NCBI GenBank assembly: GCA_900320815.1
Contig: ONTY01000051.1
Coordinates: 1 to 13,673, forward strand
From: an uncultured Pseudomonadota bacterium
GTDB taxonomy: Bacteria > Pseudomonadota > Gammaproteobacteria > Burkholderiales > Burkholderiaceae_C
Reading direction: 5' to 3'
Length of the DNA: 13,673 bases
The notes under the pieces were generated by a model. The model ran no database searches and was not told where the DNA came from. It saw only the letters and a program-made list of their open reading frames with translations. The translations under genes were made by a program, and so were the position numbers. Positions 8,017 through 13,673 of the stretch are shown one piece after another. The number at the start of each line of letters is the position of its first letter. The stretch's first letter is position 1.

Positions 8017-9761
8017 TGCTGCGCTCCTGCTGCTGCCGCCACGATTTCATTTTTGACGGCCAGGTCTGGCGGCACGCCAAGTGTGCGCAGCGTGTGTTGC
8101 ACCACCTGGCTAAACACGGGTGCCGCCACAGCGCCACCGTAGTACGTGCCCGCGCTTGGCTCATCAATCATCACGGCCACCACCACGCGTGGGTGCTCGA
8201 TAGGGGCAATACCGGTAAACCAGGCGCGGTAGCGGCTGGTGCTGTAGCCCTTGCCCACTTGTTTACGCGCAGTGCCGGACTTGCCGCCCACGGAATAGCC
8301 CTCGGTTTGTGCGCGCTGGCCTGTGCCGCCCTGCCCCACAGCCAGCTTCAACATACGTCGTACGGCGCGCGCGTTTTCTGGCGAAAACACCTGCACACCC
8401 CGCGCCTGCTGGCCATCGGGCACTTTCAGCAACGATGCGTCAATCACACGCCCATCGTTCGAGAACGCCGTATAGGAATGCGCAATTTGGAAGAGCGATG
8501 CCGATAAGCCGTAGCCGTATGACATCGTCGCCTGCTCCACCGGTCGCCAGCTTTTCCAGGGGCGCACACGTCCAGTGGCTGCGCCAGGGAAACTCAACTT
8601 GGGTCGCTTGCCATAGCCCAGCGCGTCATAGGTTTCCCACATTTGTTTTGGTGTGAGCATCCGCGCAATTTTGAGCGAGCCAACGTTGCTGGACTTCTGG
8701 ATAACCCCCTCCACGGTGAGCGCGCCGTAATTGTGCGTATCGCGCACCGTGAAACGGTCAATCTGGATGAAGCCAGGTGCCGTGTTGATGACGGTGCGCG
8801 GCGTGACTTTTTTTGCCTCCAGCGCCATTGCCACGGTAATGGGCTTCATCGTTGAGCCGGGTTCAAACTCATCCGTGAGCGCGGTGTTGCGCAGCTGTGC
8901 ACCTTTGAGCCGGCTGCGGTCATCAGGCGAATAGCTGGGGTAATTGGCCAGCGCCAGCACCTCGCCGCTGTGCGCGTCCAACACCACCACGCTGCCCGCA
9001 CGCGCCTTGTGCGCCCGCACCGCTTCGCGCAACCGTTGGTAGGCAAAAAACTGCACCTTGCTGTCAATGGAAAGCTGCACGTCTTTGCCATCAACCGGCA
9101 GGACGGCGTCCCCCACGGATTCCACCACGCGCCCAAGCCGGTCTTTGATGACGCGGCGCGAACCAGGGCGGCCTGCGAGCTGTTTTTCAAACGCCAACTC
9201 CACGCCCTCCAGCCCTTTTTCCTGCCCTTTGTCCCCTATGCCGGTAAAGCCCACCACGTGTGCCAGTGCCTCGCCTTCCGGATAGCGGCGCTTGTAGCTT
9301 TTGTCCTGATGCACGCCCGCGATGTCCAGCGCAGCAATCTCGCGCGCCACCGGCACATCGACTTGGCGGCGCAGCCAAACAAAGTTTTTGCTTTCATCGG
9401 CGAGCTTGGCGCGCAGTTCAGCTTCTTTCATCTCCAGCAACCGTGCCAACTCGACCAGTTTCTCCGAGTCACGCTCCACATCTTCGGGATCAGCCCAGAT
9501 ATCGAACGCCTCCACGCTCGATGCCAGCAACAAACCATTGCGATCCAGGATGCGTCCACGGCCAGCCGGTAATTCCAGCGTGCGCGTAAAGCGTGCTGTG
9601 CCCTGTTTCTGGAAAAACTCGTTGTCAAATACCTGTACGTACGCTGCACGCCCAATCAGCCCGGCAAACGCCAGCGCCAACAGCGCCACGATGAACTTGC
9701 TACGCCACACCGGTGTGCGCATGGCCAGCAGCGCGCGGCTGCCATAGCGGATTCCCATCAT
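8013..9761 (-). CDS. ftsI: peptidoglycan D,D-transpeptidase FtsI (PBP3)
   Basis: FtsI is the class B penicillin-binding protein that crosslinks septal peptidoglycan in the periplasm, working with FtsW and the FtsQLB complex. The product has 582 residues. It has a short cytoplasmic tail, one membrane anchor (about residues 22-42), a non-catalytic domain with GRGRILDRNG (67-76), and a transpeptidase domain with EPGSTMKP (active-site Ser303 and Lys306), SSN (357-359) and KSGT (494-497). YYGGAVAAPVF near the C-terminus is also typical. The start ATG at 9761 overlaps the ftsL stop as ATGA; the protein begins MMGIRYGS. Its stop overlaps murE. All catalytic residues are present and the length is normal. 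Confidence 0.98.
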   Translation of the reverse strand: MMGIRYGSRALLAMRTPVWRSKFIVALLALAFAGLIGRAAYVQVFDNEFFQKQGTARFTRTLELPAGRGRILDRNGLLLASSVEAFDIWADPEDVERDSEKLVELARLLEMKEAELRAKLADESKNFVWLRRQVDVPVAREIAALDIAGVHQDKSYKRRYPEGEALAHVVGFTGIGDKGQEKGLEGVELAFEKQLAGRPGSRRVIKDRLGRVVESVGDAVLPVDGKDVQLSIDSKVQFFAYQRLREAVRAHKARAGSVVVLDAHSGEVLALANYPSYSPDDRSRLKGAQLRNTALTDEFEPGSTMKPITVAMALEAKKVTPRTVINTAPGFIQIDRFTVRDTHNYGALTVEGVIQKSSNVGSLKIARMLTPKQMWETYDALGYGKRPKLSFPGAATGRVRPWKSWRPVEQATMSYGYGLSASLFQIAHSYTAFSNDGRVIDASLLKVPDGQQARGVQVFSPENARAVRRMLKLAVGQGGTGQRAQTEGYSVGGKSGTARKQVGKGYSTSRYRAWFTGIAPIEHPRVVVAVMIDEPSAGTYYGGAVAAPVFSQVVQHTLRTLGVPPDLAVKNEIVAAAAGAQQ

Positions 9762-10036
9762 CGTGCTCCCTCCTTGCTCGTCACATATTCCGTAATCGCT
9801 GGCGTGATGGAGCGCATGGACAGCTTCTGGCGCGCCAGCGTCTCCACACGCAGTGACGTGGCAGCGTCGCGCTTTTCCACCTCCAGCCGCACGCGCTCAG
9901 ATTCCAGCCGCCGCGCTTCGGCGCCAGCACGGTCAATCTCGGCAAACAGGCGGCGCGACTCGTACTGCACGTGCACCAAATACAGCGCCGATGTCATCAG
10001 CGCTGCCAACAGCACTAGGGAGAGCTTGGCGCTCAT
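9758..10036 (-). CDS. ftsL: cell division protein FtsL
   Basis: FtsL is a small bitopic protein that joins FtsB and FtsQ and activates FtsWI at the septum. The product has 92 residues: a very short cytoplasmic start, one membrane helix (about residues 5-22), then a charged heptad-like stretch rich in Arg, Glu and Leu (about 27-60) expected to form the periplasmic coiled coil. FtsL is poorly conserved, so the call rests on size, topology and position between rsmH and ftsI. ATGA overlaps link it to both neighbours. Confidence 0.93.
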   Translation of the reverse strand: MSAKLSLVLLAALMTSALYLVHVQYESRRLFAEIDRAGAEARRLESERVRLEVEKRDAATSLRVETLARQKLSMRSITPAITEYVTSKEGAR

Positions 10037-10950
10037 GCCAGCGCCTCCTGCGTGCGCTCGGCCACGCGCATGATGGCGCTGCGCGCGCGCGCATTCGCCG
10101 CCACTTCCTCCGCACTGGGACGCACGCGCGCAAGCTGCCGCAGCAGCACCGGCGGCGGCGGCGCAAAAGGCGCACGCCGATCCACTGGCGCCGTTGCATG
10201 GCGCGCGATAAACCGCTTGACGATGCGGTCTTCTAGAGAGTGGAAACTAATCACCACAAGCCGTCCCCCGGGCTTCAATACGCGCAAGCCAGCTTTCAGC
10301 GCCTGCCCAAGCTCATCAAGCTCGGCGTTGATGTAAATCCTGATGGCCTGGAACGTGCGCGTTGCAGGGTTCTGGCCCGGCTCTCGGGTCTTGACTGCAC
10401 CGGCCACGATTCGTGCCAACTCAGCGGTGCCCTCCACAACACCTGTCTGCCGCCGACGCGCGACAAGCGCCGCTGCAATGGCGCCAGCAAACCGTTCTTC
10501 ACCATAGTTGCGTATCACCTCTGCTATTTCTCGTTCACTGGCCTCTGCCAGCCATTGCCCCGCTGTTAGCCCGCGCGTGGTGTCCATGCGCATATCCAGC
10601 GGACCGTCGCTGCGGAACGAAAAACCCCTTGCGGGGTTGTCGATTTGCGGCGAACTCACACCCAAATCCAACAACACCCCCGCCACGCTGGCGCTGGGCA
10701 ACTCGCCCAGCGCCGTAAAGCTGCTGTGGCGTGCAGTAAAACGGGCATCGGCAATGCTCGCCGCTGCCTCCAGAGCCTGTGGGTCTTTGTCGAATGCCAG
10801 CACACGCGCATCCGGCGCCAGCCGTGCCAGCAATGCGCGTGTATGCCCGCCACGCCCAAACGTGGCGTCCACGTAGCAGCCGTGCGCGTCCCAGAGCAGC
10901 GCATCGACCGCTTCGTGCAACAGAACCGTGGTGTGTGTGCATGTGCTCAC
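10033..10950 (-). CDS. rsmH: 16S rRNA (cytosine(1402)-N(4))-methyltransferase RsmH
   Basis: RsmH (formerly MraW) methylates N4 of C1402 in 16S rRNA using S-adenosylmethionine and is a standard dcw member. Conserved segments are [10 protein letters not shown] near the start, the SAM-binding [48 protein letters not shown] and [15 protein letters not shown]. The start is uncertain because no in-frame ATG exists at the 5' end. The frame offers TTG at 10968, directly after the mraZ stop, and GTG at 10950. I chose GTG, which has GGGAAA upstream and gives a normal 305-residue protein with HTTVLL at residues 6-11. The TTG would add six residues. The stop overlaps ftsL as ATGA. Confidence 0.95.
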   Translation of the reverse strand: MSTCTHTTVLLHEAVDALLWDAHGCYVDATFGRGGHTRALLARLAPDARVLAFDKDPQALEAAASIADARFTARHSSFTALGELPSASVAGVLLDLGVSSPQIDNPARGFSFRSDGPLDMRMDTTRGLTAGQWLAEASEREIAEVIRNYGEERFAGAIAAALVARRRQTGVVEGTAELARIVAGAVKTREPGQNPATRTFQAIRIYINAELDELGQALKAGLRVLKPGGRLVVISFHSLEDRIVKRFIARHATAPVDRRAPFAPPPPVLLRQLARVRPSAEEVAANARARSAIMRVAERTQEALA

Positions 10951-10968
10951 CTGTTTCCCGCATCCCAA

Positions 10969-11397
10969 TCAAAAAGAAAAGTTCTTGAGCACTTCTGGCA
11001 TTTCTTCCTTCATTGCGCTCGCCTCTTTTTCCTTGTATGTCGCCTTGTCCCACAACTCAAAGTGGCTGCCCATGCCCAGCAGCAGCGCATCGCGCCCCAA
11101 CTGGGCGGCATCCCGCAGTTCCGGTGCCACAAGCACGCGCCCTGTGCCATCCATCTCAACATCCTGTGCATTGCCTAAAAAAATGCGTTTCCACCACTGC
11201 GCCGACATCGGCAAAGCGGCAACCTGTCCGCGGAACACCTCCCATTCGTTACGGGGAAATACCAACAGGCAGCCGTCAGGATGCTGAGTCAGAGTCAACT
11301 GCCCACCGGCCATCTTCATGAGCGCCTCACGATGCCGCGTGGGCACGGAAAACCGCCCCTTGGCATCCAGCCGCATGGAGGAAGACCCCTGGAACAC
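10969..11397 (-). CDS. mraZ: transcriptional regulator / division protein MraZ
   Basis: MraZ is a ring-forming DNA-binding protein with two AbrB-like half domains and represses the dcw operon through repeats upstream of its own gene. The product has 142 residues. Both diagnostic DxxxR-type motifs are present: [14 protein letters not shown] near the N-terminus and [14 protein letters not shown] in the second half. The frame is open to 11520, but family proteins begin at (M/V)FQGxSS, so I place the start at GTG 11397. No good Shine-Dalgarno precedes it, which suggests weak initiation. Four 10-bp-spaced repeats lie 45 to 78 bases upstream and are the likely autoregulatory site. rsmH follows within 18 bases. 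Confidence 0.95.
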   Translation of the reverse strand: MFQGSSSMRLDAKGRFSVPTRHREALMKMAGGQLTLTQHPDGCLLVFPRNEWEVFRGQVAALPMSAQWWKRIFLGNAQDVEMDGTGRVLVAPELRDAAQLGRDALLLGMGSHFELWDKATYKEKEASAMKEEMPEVLKNFSF

Positions 11398-11441
11398 TTG
11401 AATACACCGCAGAAGTTCGAGGCAATCCAAGGCAGAAAACA

Positions 11442-11475
11442 CCACCTTCCACCACCGAATTGCACTTTCCGCCAC
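11442..11475 (-). promoter_or_regulatory. candidate MraZ operator: four GTG(G/C) repeats with 10-bp period
   Basis: On the minus strand GTG occurs at 11475-11473, 11465-11463, 11455-11453 and 11445-11443, exactly 10 bases apart. Three are GTGG and the second is GTGC. MraZ proteins in other bacteria bind tandem short G-rich repeats spaced by one helical turn just upstream of mraZ. The position and phasing here match that pattern, though the exact core differs from the E. coli TGGG type. Confidence 0.65.
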
Positions 11476-11519
11476 TGTACCAGACGCCCTTATTTCCTGC
11501 CTGTGTGCAGACGCAGCCA

Positions 11520-11537
11520 TTGCCAGAGAATTGGCAA
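11520..11537. promoter_or_regulatory. perfect 6-bp inverted repeat TTGCCA-N6-TGGCAA in the dcw leader
   Basis: TTGCCA (11520-11525) and TGGCAA (11532-11537) are exact inverted copies with a 6-base spacer, the layout of a dimeric repressor or activator site. It lies 123 to 140 bases upstream of mraZ and overlaps the weak -10 candidate. No regulator is identifiable from the window. Confidence 0.4.
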
Positions 11538-11558
11538 CTTTTCATATGGACTTATCAA
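11530..11558 (-). promoter_or_regulatory. weak sigma70-like promoter candidate for the dcw operon
   Basis: TTGATA at 11558-11553 matches 5 of 6 bases of the -35 consensus. At the ideal 17-base spacing lies GCCAAT (11535-11530), only 3 of 6 to the -10 consensus. It is the best pair I see between the terminator and mraZ and it is not strong. Other promoters are possible. Confidence 0.25.
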
Positions 11559-11652
11559 CAGCGTTTTGAGCCAACAACATATTTTTTGATAGCGGTGTAG
11601 CGCCAGCGCAATCTGTGTCACTCGGCGTTGCGGCACTCACCATATCCGGCCT

Positions 11653-11686
11653 AAAAAAATACGGCGTCTGTACCCCAAACGCCGCA
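11653..11686 (-). terminator. intrinsic terminator after the DOMON-DUF1343 gene pair
   Basis: On the minus strand CGGCGT (11684-11679 on the plus-strand numbering) pairs with ACGCCG (11667-11662), extended by a G-T wobble and a T-A pair. The loop has 11 bases and the stem is followed at once by TA and seven T (11659-11653). It sits about 55 bases past the intended end of the NamZ-family gene and separates that transcript from the dcw promoter region. Confidence 0.85.
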
Positions 11687-11739
11687 CCTTCAGCACCCAC
11701 CACCGCAACTCCCATGCCCTCCTCCCCACACCTCGCCGT

Positions 11740-11853
11740 TCAATAGCGCATAAATGCCCGCCGTTCCGCCTCCCATACTGCCTCATCCGCGCGCGCCGCA
11801 GCGTCCAGGTCGGCACACGTAGCCGCCGTGTCATCCAGATGACCAAGGTCGTC
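11740..11853 (-). pseudogene. displaced C-terminal tail of the NamZ-family gene
   Basis: This frame, one base off the upstream gene, reads DDLGHLDDTAA, then ADLDAAARADEAVW and finally AERRAFMRY before TGA. The last part matches the usual end of proteobacterial DUF1343 proteins (…DLDxLAxADExAWxxERxxFLLY as I recall it). It has no start of its own and joins the main frame directly after FPYEY, with about 15 residues apparently missing at the junction. Confidence 0.75.
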
Positions 11854-12910
11854 GATATTCATACGGAAAGTCGCGCCAGAGTGGGTACTGCGGCTGCTGG
11901 CGGCGCAGCGCCTTGAACGCCAGCGCCACGAGCCGCCACGGGCGAAACGCCTCGTGCGCGTAGTGCGTGCCCTCGGCGTGAATCTGCACGCCCGCGCAAA
12001 GCCGCCCCGCGTGCTTGTGAAACGTCGGCTCAAACCAGCACTCGCGCAGCAGGCAGCCGCGCAACCATTCGGGCGCCAGCGCGCGCATATCCGCCAGCAG
12101 GCGGTGCGCGTCAATATCGGGCGCGCCGAAAAGCTCCAGCGCGCGCGTCGTGCCGCGCCCTTCGCTCAAAGTCGTCCCCTCCAGCATCACCGTGCCCGCA
12201 TACGCACGCGCCATATTTAAAGTAGGCGCATTGGGACTTGGGTTTACCCATGCGCGCCAGTCATGGGCTGCCATTGGCCAGCCATAACCCGGCGCCGCCT
12301 GCGGCTGCCAGCCGCGCATTTCAATCACCCGATATTCCAAATCCAAACCCAGCCGCGCGATAAACCACGCCCCAAGCTCGCCCATCGTCAGCCCGTGGCG
12401 CATCGGCAGCGGCCCCGCGCCCACAAAACTCTCCCAGCCCGCGCGCAACAGAAAACCCTCTACTGGGCGCCCCGCCGGATTCGGGCGATCCAGCACCCAC
12501 ACCGCCTTACCTGCACGCGCGCAATCTTCCAGCACGTAGCGCAGCGTCGTAATAAACGTATAAATGCGGCAACCCAAATCCTGCAAATCCACCAGCAGCA
12601 CATCAAACGCATTCAACATTTCAGGCGTCGGGCGCCGCACCTGCCCATACAAACTGAATACTGGAATGTTCAGACGAGCATCCACCTCGTCCGCCGTCTC
12701 CACCATATTGTCCTGTTTATCGCCGCGCAGGCCGTGCTGCGGGCCAAACGCCGCCACGAGGCGCACCTGCGGCAGCGCCGCCAGCGCGTCCAGCGCGTGC
12801 TGCATCTCGTTCGTCACCGACGCCGGATGCGCCAGCAGCGCCACACGCCGCCCGGCCAGCGGCGCACGCAACGCCGCATCCTCAATCAAGCGTTCCAAAC
12901 CAATCTGCAT
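11831..12910 (-). CDS. DUF1343 / NamZ-family protein (exo-beta-N-acetylmuramidase family), C-terminus frameshifted
   Basis: DUF1343 includes Bacillus NamZ (YbbC), which removes MurNAc from the non-reducing end of peptidoglycan fragments. This ORF of 359 residues shows VALLAHPASVT, FGPQHGLRGDKQDNMVE (55-71), VFSLYG, LLVDLQDLGCRIYTFI, VLDRPNPAG, WVNPSPNAPTLNMARAY, EGTTLSEGRGTT, CWFEPTFHKHAG and LWRDFPYEY. After FPYEY (residue 352) the frame runs into RRPWSSG and stops, while the genuine C-terminal tail continues in the next frame to 11740. No signal peptide is seen, so the protein looks cytoplasmic, unlike secreted YbbC. The family-typical PEHG is PQHG here (Gln58). It follows the DOMON-like gene by 13 bases (an operon pair) and precedes a terminator. 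Family membership is secure; the substrate is inferred. Confidence 0.9.
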   Translation of the reverse strand: MQIGLERLIEDAALRAPLAGRRVALLAHPASVTNEMQHALDALAALPQVRLVAAFGPQHGLRGDKQDNMVETADEVDARLNIPVFSLYGQVRRPTPEMLNAFDVLLVDLQDLGCRIYTFITTLRYVLEDCARAGKAVWVLDRPNPAGRPVEGFLLRAGWESFVGAGPLPMRHGLTMGELGAWFIARLGLDLEYRVIEMRGWQPQAAPGYGWPMAAHDWRAWVNPSPNAPTLNMARAYAGTVMLEGTTLSEGRGTTRALELFGAPDIDAHRLLADMRALAPEWLRGCLLRECWFEPTFHKHAGRLCAGVQIHAEGTHYAHEAFRPWRLVALAFKALRRQQPQYPLWRDFPYEYRRPWSSG

Positions 12911-12923
12911 TTCTCAAAAATCC

Positions 12924-13487
12924 TCACCACTCCATCACCGCACGCCAGCCCGCGCGGTCGTGAAAATCAGGCTGCGCCTTTGCGTGGTGCAACGCCCAAT
13001 AAGCCAAACCGCCTTCATTATCTTCAACCACAGCACTCAAACCCCACTGCCAGCGCCCCGGCGTCATACCCGACCAATCTGCCAGCCACACATTAATCAA
13101 AAGCTCATCCGCCGCTCGCATACATTCAATACGCGGCGGCTGCCACAAAACCAACGGCGCTGCACTGCGCACCCGCTCGCGCTCAAAAGCATACGCCGCC
13201 CAATCACCCGACGGCGAAAAATTAAACTCCCAATATCCAGAGTTCTCCGCCGCATCAGCGCGCGCCACAAACGCTTCAAAACACGTATGCCGCCACAGGC
13301 CATGACGCTGCTGCGGCACGCCACTCACCGCCGGCAGCGCCAGCCGCCCCACTTCACCACGCAGCGCATAGCACAGCCGCCAGCCGTCAGCTTCCCGCGC
13401 CAACGTGCAGCGCAGCGCCTGCACTGGCAAATGCACGCTGCCCGGATGCCGCAGCAAAGCCAAGCCTTCAGACAATAGTGTTGGCAT
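12924..13487 (-). CDS. DOMON-like domain protein
   Basis: The 187-residue product matches the single-domain DOMON-like proteins of proteobacteria, a beta-sandwich family related to type 9 carbohydrate-binding modules; a similar domain is attached to some MurB proteins. Visible marks are HPGSVHLPVQALRCTL near the start, LCYALRGEVGRLALP, LWRHTCFEAFVA, YWEFNFSPSGDWAAYAF and a C-terminal YWALHHAKAQPDFHDR. There is no signal peptide or membrane segment, so it is probably cytoplasmic. The ATG at 13499 has no ribosome binding site. The ATG at 13487 has GGAG six bases upstream, so I prefer it. The NamZ-family gene follows after 13 bases, suggesting joint action on cell-wall sugars, but a biochemical role is not established. 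Confidence 0.85.
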   Translation of the reverse strand: MPTLLSEGLALLRHPGSVHLPVQALRCTLAREADGWRLCYALRGEVGRLALPAVSGVPQQRHGLWRHTCFEAFVARADAAENSGYWEFNFSPSGDWAAYAFERERVRSAAPLVLWQPPRIECMRAADELLINVWLADWSGMTPGRWQWGLSAVVEDNEGGLAYWALHHAKAQPDFHDRAGWRAVMEW

Positions 13488-13541
13488 CAAATACTCCATA
13501 TACTAATGATTACTTGCCCTTATATCTTGCTGGCAAATAGC

Positions 13542-13547
13542 AGTATA
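13542..13547 (-). promoter_or_regulatory. possible -10 element for the DOMON-DUF1343 operon
   Basis: TATACT on the minus strand, 55 bases upstream of the chosen start, matches 5 of 6 bases of the -10 consensus in a locally AT-rich stretch. No convincing -35 hexamer sits 16-18 bases upstream, so the call is weak. Confidence 0.35.
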
Positions 13548-13594
13548 CCCCTATGAATTAGACGAAATATTTAAGGAAAGTCTGCATAACCCCA

Positions 13595-13642
13595 TCACTG
13601 GCTGCCACAGGCAGCCAGTGACGGCTTGCTCGGCGTTTTTTT
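13595..13642 (+). terminator. perfect 12-bp hairpin, with a T-run downstream on the plus strand
   Basis: TCACTGGCTGCC (13595-13606) pairs perfectly with GGCAGCCAGTGA (13610-13621) around a 3-base loop. Seven T follow at 13636-13642, 14 bases beyond the stem on the plus strand, so it is not a textbook terminator. On the minus strand no T-run follows. It could end transcription of a gene outside the window, act as an RNA-processing or protein site, or be a copy of a dispersed repeat. The remaining bases of the 174-base end region show no recognisable gene. Confidence 0.45.
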
Positions 13643-13673
13643 GAGCGCTCGCGCGCATCGTTTGCCCCGCTTT

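Noticed and set aside
10940..10942. ATG at 10942 with GGTGAG upstream as the rsmH start
   Set aside because: It is out of frame with the conserved [10 protein letters not shown] segment, so the in-frame GTG 10950 or TTG 10968 must be used.
11398..11520. N-terminal extension of mraZ to ATG 11520
   Set aside because: The extra 41 residues do not resemble MraZ and would place the candidate MraZ box inside the coding region; family members begin at (M/V)FQG.
1..13673. CRISPR array, tRNA, rRNA, insertion sequence or phage genes
   Set aside because: No regularly spaced repeats with spacers, transposase motifs or RNA-gene signatures were seen on either strand; the only tandem arrays are the 9-bp coding repeat and the 10-bp operator repeat.

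Overview
The window holds the first two thirds of a proteobacterial dcw (division and cell wall) operon. All of it lies on the minus strand, so the operon reads from high to low coordinates. Two accessory genes sit upstream of it on the same strand. The sequence is GC-rich (about 60% by eye). The protein signatures (MraZ, a MurE-MurF fusion with a DNPR motif, meso-DAP-type ligase, a DOMON-like gene next to a DUF1343 gene) point to a betaproteobacterium, probably Burkholderiales and perhaps near Comamonadaceae. That placement is inference from protein style; there is no rRNA here.

Layout in transcription order. From about 13.5 to 11.65 kb: a DOMON-like protein, then a DUF1343/NamZ-family protein whose C-terminal end is out of frame, then a clear intrinsic terminator. 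From 11.65 to 11.4 kb: the dcw control region, with a palindrome, a weak promoter candidate and four GTG(G/C) repeats at an exact 10-bp period, which are candidate MraZ boxes. From 11.4 kb to base 1: mraZ, rsmH, ftsL, ftsI, murE-murF, mraY, a 71-codon ORF in the place of murD, ftsW copy 1, ftsW copy 2, murG, and the first 102 codons of murC. Most junctions are ATGA or similar stop/start overlaps, so the operon is tightly translationally coupled.

Together these genes encode the operon regulator (MraZ), a 16S rRNA methyltransferase (RsmH), the septal synthase parts FtsL, FtsI and FtsW, and the cytoplasmic and membrane steps that make lipid II (MurC, MurE, MurF, MraY, MurG).

Three things depart from a normal dcw cluster. 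First, ftsW is duplicated in tandem, and the second copy has lost the catalytic aspartate (HTDF became HNSF) while keeping the fold and its coupling. Second, murD is missing; a 71-codon ORF with a strong ribosome binding site and an ATGA stop fills its slot. Third, the murE part of the murE-murF fusion appears to lack about 25 residues after the P-loop and changes frame there. A similar loss plus frame change occurs near the end of the NamZ-family gene. These could be real gene decay, with the functions supplied elsewhere, or local assembly errors; the sequence alone cannot separate the two.
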